Below are positions 1-5,225 of a stretch of DNA of 5,225 nt, piece after piece. Made by a program: the position numbers and the translations under genes. This DNA is from Methylocystaceae bacterium. Lineage in GTDB: Bacteria; Pseudomonadota; Alphaproteobacteria; Rhizobiales; Beijerinckiaceae. The DNA lies in the NCBI GenBank assembly GCA_003152255.1, contig PLZT01000742.1, positions 1 to 5,225 of the forward strand. Direction: 5' to 3'. Every line of letters starts with the position of its first letter. The first letter of the stretch is position 1. Below the pieces are notes generated by a model that was given only the letters and a program-made list of their open reading frames with translations, was not told where the DNA came from and did no database searches.

Positions 1-233
1 CCCGAAGTCACCGAGAAATCGCAGCCGCACGCCTTGCATCGCCAACGCGGATAGGCTCCTCGACGACAATCGTGGCAGGTCGTGCAGCCGCAGTCCGGAC
101 ACACCGGCTTGCCGTCGGTTGTCGGCCAACGCAGGCGCGCGAAAACGTTCTCGGTGCCTCGGTCGGACATCCGCATCACTTTGCCAATGCTGAGCGACCG
201 CGCCGCCGCCGACAAGAGGAAATGCTGGGACAT
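1..233 (-). CDS. IS1595-family transposase, N-terminal fragment (runs off left edge)
   Basis: The protein would catalyse cut-and-paste-type movement of its own insertion sequence; IS1595 enzymes have an N-terminal zinc ribbon followed by a DDE-type nuclease domain. Only 77 codons plus two bases are present. The start is the ATG at 231-233; an in-frame stop at 291-293 and a GAGG-like ribosome binding site five bases upstream support it. The visible protein begins MSQHFLLSAAARSL. Around residues 34-44 comes RLRWPTTDGKP, and then a zinc ribbon with paired cysteines C45-P-D-C48 and C66-K-A-C69, ending DFSVTSG at residues 72-78, the last codon being incomplete. The RW...GKP.CP.CG...RC.AC..DFS.TSG pattern is the hallmark of the IS1595 N-terminal domain. 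The catalytic DDE domain lies outside the window, so whether the copy is intact cannot be judged. No frameshift or internal stop is seen in the visible part. Confidence 0.88.
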   Translation of the reverse strand, partial: MSQHFLLSAAARSLSIGKVMRMSDRGTENVFARLRWPTTDGKPVCPDCGCTTCHDCRRGAYPRWRCKACGCDFSVTS

Positions 234-239
234 GAGAGC

Positions 240-277
240 CTCGCCAAAGAGAACATAACACGAACACTCTCGGCGAG
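240..277 (-). promoter_or_regulatory. Inverted repeat overlapping the transposase ribosome binding site
   Basis: Read on the minus strand, CTCGCCGAGAG (277-267) and CTCTTTGGCGAG (251-240) can pair over ten base pairs: six bp from CTCGCC/GGCGAG and four bp from AGAG/CTCT. A 1x2 internal loop separates the two helices and the apical loop is 15 nt. The downstream arm includes most of the GGCGAGG (245-239) that serves as the transposase Shine-Dalgarno, five bases before the ATG at 233. Folding would therefore hide the ribosome binding site in any transcript that includes both arms. The pairing is seen directly; the regulatory role is inferred by analogy with IS elements that block translation of read-through mRNA. 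Confidence 0.45.
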
Positions 278-310
278 ATCGGGATGCCTGTCAAGCGACG
301 GTGGCGGTTG

Positions 311-619
311 CTACATGAGACCGAATCTGTCCCCCGGGAAGGTCTTACCGAGCGACGAACCGAAGGTGGTGCCGATAACGCCGGCTACAGTGAAAGCCGC
401 GCCACAACGCCATTTGACATGGCCGGACCGCACATAAGCGAGCAGCGTGACGACCGCTGAAATCGCGACCGCAAGCGCGCTGGAGCCGATTGCAAGATGT
501 GGATCCTCAATACCAACGACGTAAATCAGCGCGGGCACGCCGAGAACCGAGCCGCCGCCATCGATCAAGCCCTGAACGAAGCCGATCACAATCCCGGAAA
601 GCACCGCAAGAAGGCTCAT
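311..619 (-). pseudogene. TauE/SafE-family permease, truncated by the IS (N-terminal 102 residues)
   Basis: TauE/SafE proteins are inner-membrane permeases proposed to export sulfite, sulfoacetate or related small sulfur anions, and usually have about 250 residues; this frame has 102. Membrane segments are visible at about 3-19 (MSLLAVLSGIVIGFVQG), 25-36, 43-63 and 73-91. A glycine-rich motif LIDGGGSVLGVP at 18-29 matches the family's LIGGGGSxLxVP, with Asp20 where Gly is usual. The AIGSSALAVA segment at 43-52 and GTTFGSSLGK at 83-92 are also family-like. After PGDR (95-98) the sequence turns to FGLM and a TAG stop (311-313), where the insertion sequence begins. The ATG at 619 is chosen for its GGCGGGA ribosome site eight bases upstream; a TTG at 670 would add 17 residues that do not look like the family. 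With about half the transmembrane core missing it is unlikely to transport. The lost part may lie beyond the insertion sequence, outside the window. Confidence 0.8.
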
Positions 620-627
620 CGGCGACG

Positions 628-634
628 TCCCGCC
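628..634 (-). promoter_or_regulatory. Ribosome binding site deciding the TauE/SafE start
   Basis: GGCGGGA on the minus strand lies eight bases before the ATG at 617-619. It favours that start over the in-frame TTG at 668-670, which begins only three bases after the rhodanese stop. The match to the Shine-Dalgarno consensus is moderate. Confidence 0.45.
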
Positions 635-673
635 GAAATAGTGAATGTCGATGGGAACCGCGTCTTCCAAAAA

Positions 674-1021
674 TCACGCGACAAGACCGCCGCCTCGATT
701 TCTCCAACCGCCCGTGCCCGGCGCATAGTGACAAATATCCGTATGGCCCGCGCCAAGAGCCTGTTGCAAAGCTTTCGCAGACCGCCCGCCCCCGAGGCAC
801 ACCAGCACAATCGGCTTGCCGCTCGGCAATTGCCGAGGGGTAAAACGCGAAAGCGGCAGATTGATCGCGCCGGGAATATGTCCCGCCGCATATTCATGCG
901 GCTCGCGCACATCGACGATAGCGCGCGATTTGTCAGCGACGACACCCGCAAAGGCTTCATGCTCGATGGTTGGAACCGAGGCGCCGCCATTCAATCGGGC
1001 GAGAAGACTAGCAAGAGACAT
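674..1021 (-). CDS. Single-domain rhodanese-like sulfurtransferase
   Basis: Single-domain rhodaneses carry sulfur as a cysteine persulfide and pass it to acceptors such as cyanide, thiols or partner proteins; the physiological acceptor here is unknown. The 115-residue protein shows the fold's landmarks in order: IVDVREPHEYAAGHIPGAIN (residues 35-54), containing the DVRE and GHIPGA motifs, then the active-site loop C75-L-G-G-G-R80-S, which fits the six-residue CxxGxR loop with Cys75 as the predicted nucleophile, and a C-terminal HYAPGTGGWRNRGG (98-111). There is no signal peptide or membrane segment, so it is probably cytoplasmic. A second cysteine, Cys97, is not at a standard catalytic position. 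The ATG at 1021 is supported by a GGAGG site. It lies 27 bases after the AhpD-like gene and 54 bases before the TauE/SafE start. Rhodanese next to TauE/SafE genes is a recurrent pairing in sulfur metabolism, which supports a role in persulfide or sulfite handling. Confidence 0.93.
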   Translation of the reverse strand: MSLASLLARLNGGASVPTIEHEAFAGVVADKSRAIVDVREPHEYAAGHIPGAINLPLSRFTPRQLPSGKPIVLVCLGGGRSAKALQQALGAGHTDICHYAPGTGGWRNRGGGLVA

Positions 1022-1026
1022 TTTTT

Positions 1027-1031
1027 CCTCC
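1027..1031 (-). promoter_or_regulatory. Strong Shine-Dalgarno of the rhodanese gene
   Basis: GGAGG followed by an A-run leads into the ATG at 1021 with five bases between. It is the best ribosome site in the window and suggests the rhodanese is translated independently, unlike the two overlapping genes before it. Confidence 0.8.
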
Positions 1032-1048
1032 GTTAGCGGATATCCAAT

Positions 1049-1402
1049 TCAGCCGGCCTTCGCCGCCTGGAATTGAGTGAAGGCCGCGAGCGCATGGCTC
1101 GCATACATCGCCGAGGGCCCAGCTCCCATGTAGATCGCCATGCCAAGCGTCTCGACCACTTCATCGCGAGTCGCGCCGTGATCGACCGCGGCTTTGGTGT
1201 GAAAGGCGATGCAATCGTCGCAGCGTGTCGCTACGCCGATAGCGAGCGCGATCAGCTCCTTGGTCTTGGCGTCGAGCGCTTTGGGCGCGCCGGCCGCCAT
1301 GGCGAGTGCGCCAAACGCCTTCATCACCTCGGGCGCTCCAAGTCGCAATTGTCGCACATCGGCGGTGAGCAGCTTTGTAAGTTCGGGCCAGTCCTGCGTC
1401 AT
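1049..1402 (-). CDS. Carboxymuconolactone decarboxylase / AhpD-like family protein
   Basis: This is a 117-residue, all-helical, AhpD-fold protein, probably cytoplasmic. Members with the CxxCxxxH signature act as thiol-disulfide redox proteins, as in alkylhydroperoxidase AhpD, although many are uncharacterised. The core is KELIALAIGVATRC at residues 48-61, then C61-D-D-C64-IAF-H68, so both redox cysteines and the following histidine are present together with Glu49 upstream. DHGATRDEVVETLGMAIYMG at 74-93 matches the second conserved helix pair. True carboxymuconolactone decarboxylases, which act in protocatechuate breakdown, lack this CxxC pair, so decarboxylation is unlikely. The start ATG (1400-1402) overlaps the permease stop as ATGA, and AAGGAA lies eight bases upstream at 1411-1416. 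The reading frame stays open upstream within the permease gene, but that extension is antisense-like in composition and outside the domain. Substrate and electron donor cannot be inferred. Confidence 0.92.
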   Translation of the reverse strand: MTQDWPELTKLLTADVRQLRLGAPEVMKAFGALAMAAGAPKALDAKTKELIALAIGVATRCDDCIAFHTKAAVDHGATRDEVVETLGMAIYMGAGPSAMYASHALAAFTQFQAAKAG

Positions 1403-4400
1403 TGTGTCATTTCCTTGTTCAGTGTGTGAGGCGCGCTCGACGTTGGCGTCTCGTCGTCGCGCAGCACGACATAGATTGCGGGAATCACCAGCAGCGTGAG
1501 GGCAGTCGACGAGGCGAGGCCGAACACCAGTGAGATCGCCAATCCCTGAAAGATCGGGTCGGTGAGGATGAAGGCCGCGCCAATCATCGCCGCGGCCGCC
1601 GTGAGGAATATCGGCTTGAAGCGCACCGATCCCGCCTCGATCAAATCGGCCCGCAGCGGCAATCCCTTTTCCCGCAGATGCCGTATGAAATCGACGAGCA
1701 GGATGGAATTTCGCACGACGATGCCGGCGAGCGCGATGAAGCCGATCATCGACGTAGCCGTGAAGGCGGCATTGAACAGGAGATGGCCAAGCATGATGCC
1801 GATCAGCGTCAAAGGCACGGGAGCGAGGATCACCAACGGCAATTTGAACGAGCCGAATTGCGCCACGACCAAGAGATAGATTCCAAGCAACGCCACTATG
1901 AAGGCCGCGCCCATGTCGCGAAAGGTGACATAAGTGACTTCCCATTCGCCGTCCCAAAGCAGCGTGGGCTTGGAATCGTCAAGCGGCTGGCCGTGATATT
2001 TTATCGTCGGCGGTCCTTCTTTGCCCCAGTCCTGCTTCGCGATGGCGTCCTCGACCGCGAACATGCCATAGATCGGCGCCTCGAAGCGGCCCGCGACTTC
2101 GGCGCTGACCATCTCGGCAAAGCGGCCATTGTGGCGGAAGATCGGATAGGAGCCGAGTTCGCGCGTCACCTTTACGACATCGCCGAGTTCGACATTGGCG
2201 CCCTGGCGCGCCGTGCCGCCAGCGGGCAGCGGCGTCGAGAGGATACGCTCGACGGGCGACATAGCCGAGCGAGGCAACGCCACCGTGATGTCGATCGGCT
2301 TCGCCCCGCCACCGCGTTGCGAGAACCCGATCTTGACGCCGCCGACCAAAGCGCCAATCGTGTCATAGACCGCCTTTTCCTCGACGCCGTAATATTCAAG
2401 CGCCTCCTGGTCGATGGAATAGCGCAAGCGTTCACTGCGCACGCCGAAGCTATCGTCTGTATCAACGACAAAATCCACCGAGGAAAATGCCTGTCTCACC
2501 TTGGTCGCGATCGCCCGTCGAGCGTTTGCGTCCGGCCCATAGATTTCCGCAAGCAAAGTCGCCAGAACCGGCGGCCCTGGCGGAACCTCGACAACCTTAA
2601 TCGCGGTGTGTTCCGGTTTGGGAAGGGTTTCCAGTCGTTTACGGATATCGAGCGCGATCGCGTGGCTGGCCCGTTTCCGCTCGTCCTTGGGCAAGAGATT
2701 CACGGATAGATCGCCCATCTGAGGCTCCTCGCGCATGTAATAATGACGCACGAGCCCATTGAAGTTGAAAGGCGCCGCAGTCCCCGTATAGGATTGGATC
2801 GAGGTAAGTTCGGGCAAGTCCTTCAGACGCTCAGCCGCCGCCGTGAGCAAACGATCGGTCTCCTCCAGCGAAGCGCCTCGCGGAAGGTCGACGACAACCG
2901 CGATTTCCGACTTATTGTCGAAGGGCAGCAGCTTTACTCTTACGCTCTTCGTCGCAAACAGCATCAATGAGGCGAGCGTCGCAAGACCGACATAAAGCAA
3001 AAACCGCTTCGACCGATCGCGCCCTGTAAGAAGCTTGGTGGCGACACCCGAATAAAAGCGGCCCATCACGCCTATGTCATGCTCGCCGCCTTCGTGAGCT
3101 TCGACGCCTTCAAAGCGGCTGCGCGCGATCTTCATCAGTAGCCATGGGGTGATCGTCATGGCGACAAAGAAGGAGAACACCATCGCCAGCGAGGCGTTGG
3201 CGGGGATGGGGCTCATATAGGGCCCCATCAATCCTGACACAAACAGCATCGGCAGCAGGGCGACGACGATGGTGAGCGTCGCGACGATGGTCGGATTGCC
3301 GACCTCGGCGACCGCCTCGATCGCCGTGTCCGTGAGACTACGGTCGCCTCGCATCTGCCAGTGACGGACGATGTTTTCGACAACGACAATGGCGTCGTCG
3401 ACGAGAATGCCAATCGAAAAAATGAGCGCGAACAGGCTGACGCGATTGATCGTGTAGCCCATCATCCAAGAGGCAAACATCGTCAGCAGAATGGTTGTCG
3501 GGATAATGACGAAGACAACGACGCCCTCGCGCCAGCCGACCATGAGCACGATAAGCCCGACAATGGACAGAGTGGCCAGAGCGAGATGAAACAACAGTTC
3601 GTTGGCCTTCTCGGTCGCTGTCTCGCCGTAGTTTCGGGTGACGGAAATTTCGAGATCGTCAGGCACGATGCGACCCTTCACCGTCTCCAGCCGGTATAGG
3701 ATTTCGTCGGCCATCACGACGGCGTTGGCGCCCTTGCGTTTTGCAATGGCGATGCTCACGGCCGGGCGCTTATCCAGCGCCCCCGTCGCATTGCGGGTCA
3801 TCGTCCAACCGAAATGCTCCGGCTCCGCCGCGCCAACACGCACCTGCGCCACATCCTTCACATAGACTGGACGGCCATCCCGCGACGTGAGGAGCAACAG
3901 GCCAATATCCGGCACGCCTTGCAGCGTTTGTCCGGCGACCACTGGCAGGGACCGATCCAGATCACGGAAAGCCCCGACGAGAAAGGACCGATTGGCGTTG
4001 GTCAATTTGTCGACCAGTTGGTTCAGGGTGATCCCATAAAGCGACAAGCGCCCTGGGTCAGGCTCGACTCTGATCTGATTGGGAGCCCCGCCGACGATGT
4101 AACTGCCGCCGACATTATCGACTTTGGTAAGATCGTGCTGTAACTCTTCGGCCACTTGATAGAGGCCGTTGTCGGTCCACGCCGCCGCGTGCTCCGGCTT
4201 AGCCGCAAGCGTCAGGACAACAATCGCGACATCGTCGATGCCACGCCCCACGATCAGAGGCTCACGAATGCCCTTGGGCAGCCCGGTGATATTTGCGCTA
4301 ATCTTGTCGTGAACACGCAACACAGCATTGTCTTGCGGCGTCCCGACGAAGAAGCGGGCCGTCACCATGACGTTGTCGTCCTGTGTCAGCGAATAGACGT

Positions 4401-4650
4401 GTTCGACCCCGTTGATGCCCTTGATGATATCTTCCAGCGGACGCGTGACAAGCTCGATTGCATCCTGAGCCTTGTAGCCATTGGTCGACACGATTATGTC
4501 GACCATCGGCACGGAAATCTGCGGCTCTTCCTCACGCGGCAGGGCTTGCAGCGCGATCAGGCCGACGAGCAAGGACGCCAGCAGCAACAAGGGCGTCAGC
4601 GGTGAACCGATAAAGGTGCGCGTCAGAACTCCGGAGACACCGAGCCTCAT
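1399..4650 (-). CDS. RND-superfamily efflux permease (AcrB/HAE1-like inner-membrane subunit)
   Basis: This is a proton-driven inner-membrane pump subunit that would work as a trimer with the adjacent adaptor and an outer-membrane channel. At 1083 residues it is slightly longer than AcrB (about 1050). The duplicated RND layout is clear: TM1 at about 17-37 followed by LPREEEPQISVP (37-48), a first porter region to about 345, TM2-6 at about 354-520, TM7 at about 550-567, a second porter/docking region to about 910, and TM8-12 at about 913-1063. TM4 carries GILVDDAIVVVEN with Asp418 and Asp419, matching the AcrB proton-relay aspartates. TM10 carries GIVVRNSILLVDF with Arg980 where AcrB has a key lysine. 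PPGPP near 690-694 lies in the second porter half. No CusA-type methionine set was recognised, so metal export is not favoured and the substrate is unknown. The start at 4650 overlaps the adaptor stop as ATGA and has only a weak GGTGA site, suggesting translational coupling. The last 20 residues are hydrophilic. Confidence 0.96.
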   Translation of the reverse strand: MRLGVSGVLTRTFIGSPLTPLLLLASLLVGLIALQALPREEEPQISVPMVDIIVSTNGYKAQDAIELVTRPLEDIIKGINGVEHVYSLTQDDNVMVTARFFVGTPQDNAVLRVHDKISANITGLPKGIREPLIVGRGIDDVAIVVLTLAAKPEHAAAWTDNGLYQVAEELQHDLTKVDNVGGSYIVGGAPNQIRVEPDPGRLSLYGITLNQLVDKLTNANRSFLVGAFRDLDRSLPVVAGQTLQGVPDIGLLLLTSRDGRPVYVKDVAQVRVGAAEPEHFGWTMTRNATGALDKRPAVSIAIAKRKGANAVVMADEILYRLETVKGRIVPDDLEISVTRNYGETATEKANELLFHLALATLSIVGLIVLMVGWREGVVVFVIIPTTILLTMFASWMMGYTINRVSLFALIFSIGILVDDAIVVVENIVRHWQMRGDRSLTDTAIEAVAEVGNPTIVATLTIVVALLPMLFVSGLMGPYMSPIPANASLAMVFSFFVAMTITPWLLMKIARSRFEGVEAHEGGEHDIGVMGRFYSGVATKLLTGRDRSKRFLLYVGLATLASLMLFATKSVRVKLLPFDNKSEIAVVVDLPRGASLEETDRLLTAAAERLKDLPELTSIQSYTGTAAPFNFNGLVRHYYMREEPQMGDLSVNLLPKDERKRASHAIALDIRKRLETLPKPEHTAIKVVEVPPGPPVLATLLAEIYGPDANARRAIATKVRQAFSSVDFVVDTDDSFGVRSERLRYSIDQEALEYYGVEEKAVYDTIGALVGGVKIGFSQRGGGAKPIDITVALPRSAMSPVERILSTPLPAGGTARQGANVELGDVVKVTRELGSYPIFRHNGRFAEMVSAEVAGRFEAPIYGMFAVEDAIAKQDWGKEGPPTIKYHGQPLDDSKPTLLWDGEWEVTYVTFRDMGAAFIVALLGIYLLVVAQFGSFKLPLVILAPVPLTLIGIMLGHLLFNAAFTATSMIGFIALAGIVVRNSILLVDFIRHLREKGLPLRADLIEAGSVRFKPIFLTAAAAMIGAAFILTDPIFQGLAISLVFGLASSTALTLLVIPAIYVVLRDDETPTSSAPHTLNKEMTQ

Positions 4651-5225
4651 GGCGTCACCACGACATCGCCGTCATGTAGGCCGGCTAAAATCTCTATGCC
4701 CTCCCCGCGCTGCTCGCCGGTCTGCACCACGATCTCCGCGCCGTCCTTCAAGCGAACGTAATCTGTGCCTGCACGACGATAGATCGCTTCGCGCGGCGCA
4801 ACGATCGCATCGCGTTTCCCCGTGGCCACGTAAACGCGCGTGCGTTCGCCGACGAAATAATTGCCAAGCCCCTCAACCTCGACGTCGGCTATCACGCGTC
4901 CGCCCTGGATCTCGGGATAGACGATGCGCACGCGCCCTTGCTTGCGGGTGTCGCTCGCCTCGTCATGAAGTCCGCGCCCGCCGATCTGAACGGAATCCCC
5001 CGCGCGCATAAAACGGGCGTGGCGCTCCGGCAATTGCAAGCGGAGAATATAGCGGTCCTCGGCGAGGGTCGCGATTGTCTCGCCAGGCATGACGACTCGG
5101 CCGATGGAAACAGGGATGGTCAGAATGCGCCCCGCTCCCGGCGCGAGCACGGCGCCCTCGGCGGCCTGCTGTTCGATGACGCCGCGGTCCGAGCGAATCG
5201 CCGCGAGATTGCGATCCGCTACGTC
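4647..5225 (-). CDS. RND efflux periplasmic adaptor (membrane fusion protein), C-terminal part
   Basis: This adaptor would bridge the inner-membrane permease to an outer-membrane channel. The gene continues beyond the right edge; 192 C-terminal residues are visible, about half of a usual adaptor. Numbering from the edge, residues 1-22 look like the end of the helical hairpin (DVADRNLAAIRSDRGVIEQQ). Residues 23-58 are the returning half of the lipoyl-like barrel-sandwich domain, with LAPGAGRILTIPVSIGRVV and PGETIATLAE. About 59-130 form the beta-barrel (RLQLPERHARFMRAGDSVQI, then VIADVEVEG), and 131-192 the membrane-proximal domain (AIVAPREAIYRRAGTDYVRL to GLHDGDVVVTP). A GTG at 5148-5150 is an internal valine of the barrel-sandwich, not a start. 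Signal peptide or lipobox, and any regulator or promoter upstream, lie outside the window. The stop overlaps the permease start by four bases, strongly indicating a shared transcript. Confidence 0.93.
   Translation of the reverse strand, partial: DVADRNLAAIRSDRGVIEQQAAEGAVLAPGAGRILTIPVSIGRVVMPGETIATLAEDRYILRLQLPERHARFMRAGDSVQIGGRGLHDEASDTRKQGRVRIVYPEIQGGRVIADVEVEGLGNYFVGERTRVYVATGKRDAIVAPREAIYRRAGTDYVRLKDGAEIVVQTGEQRGEGIEILAGLHDGDVVVTP

Larger units (their letters stand above)
1..325 (-). mobile_element. IS1595-family insertion sequence, 5' end only (partial)
   Basis: The window holds one end of an insertion sequence: about 90 bases of leader followed by the first 77 codons of an IS1595-family transposase, which continues past the left edge. 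The outer boundary is placed near 325 because the TauE/SafE-like reading frame to its right loses family-like sequence after residues PGDR (codons around 325-336) and meets a stop at 311-313. The true terminal base could lie a few bases either side, roughly 318-328. Only one end is visible, so neither the terminal inverted repeat pair nor the target duplication (commonly 8 bp in this family) can be verified. The element lies in the same orientation as the upstream efflux operon, so read-through transcripts would enter it sense to the transposase. Confidence 0.75.

Noticed and set aside
289..294. TTGACA on the minus strand as a -35 box for the transposase
   Set aside because: No acceptable -10 hexamer lies 16-18 bases downstream (the segment there reads GAGAGT); the nearest AT-rich candidate is about 28 bases away, so a sigma-70 promoter is not supported.
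72..437. Plus-strand open frame of 121 codons at the left end
   Set aside because: It is antisense to the IS1595 transposase start and the TauE/SafE remnant, and its composition is that of a shadow frame.
620..670. TTG at 670 as the start of the TauE/SafE gene
   Set aside because: The 17 extra residues are not membrane-like or family-like, while the ATG at 619 has a usable ribosome site and begins exactly at the first hydrophobic helix.
497..1036. Plus-strand open frame of 179 codons across the rhodanese and TauE/SafE genes
   Set aside because: It is opposite two genes with clear family motifs and shows no domain features of its own.
1403..1957. Upstream in-frame extension of the AhpD-like protein to 302 residues
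   Set aside because: The extra residues lie out of frame within the permease C-terminal coding region, match no domain, and the ATGA start at 1402 with AAGGAA upstream gives the expected family length.
1678..2709. A 343-codon open frame on the plus strand opposite the permease gene
   Set aside because: It is fully antisense to a well-supported RND permease, is rich in Arg/His/Asp/Ala without any recognisable domain, and has the look of a GC-rich shadow frame.
5148..5150. GTG as a start codon of the adaptor
   Set aside because: Coding continues upstream to the window edge with adaptor hairpin-like sequence, and this valine falls inside the barrel-sandwich domain.

Overview
The window looks like chromosomal or plasmid DNA from a GC-rich Gram-negative proteobacterium. 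Protein style (the RND, rhodanese and TauE sequences, and the IS1595 transposase) suggests an alphaproteobacterium, perhaps of the Hyphomicrobiales. That placement is an impression from sequence character, not a search result. Every supported gene lies on the minus strand, so transcription runs from high to low coordinates.

From the right edge leftwards there is a compact operon. (1) The C-terminal half of an RND periplasmic adaptor (membrane fusion) protein, 4647-5225, is cut by the window edge. (2) A complete 1083-residue RND inner-membrane efflux permease, 1399-4650, overlaps the adaptor by ATGA. (3) A 117-residue carboxymuconolactone decarboxylase/AhpD-like protein with a CxxCxxxH motif, 1049-1402, also overlaps the permease by ATGA. 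(4) A single-domain rhodanese, 674-1021, has a strong Shine-Dalgarno. (5) The N-terminal part of a TauE/SafE-type membrane permease, 311-619, stops after 102 residues.

The left end, 1 to about 325, is the start of an IS1595-family insertion sequence. Its transposase begins at 233 and runs off the left edge, showing the N-terminal zinc-ribbon typical of that family. The IS points the same way as the operon and appears to have cut the TauE/SafE gene. The transposase leader holds an inverted repeat that overlaps its ribosome binding site.

Functionally, adaptor plus permease would form two parts of a tripartite export pump; no outer-membrane channel gene is in view. The three following small genes are a thiol/sulfur-type set: an AhpD-like redox protein, a sulfurtransferase, and a putative sulfite/sulfur-anion exporter. 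Their co-directional, tightly packed arrangement suggests one transcript linking efflux with sulfur or thiol stress. This is inferred from context only. No gene-free stretch longer than 300 bases exists, and no tRNA, rRNA, CRISPR array or clear terminator was seen.
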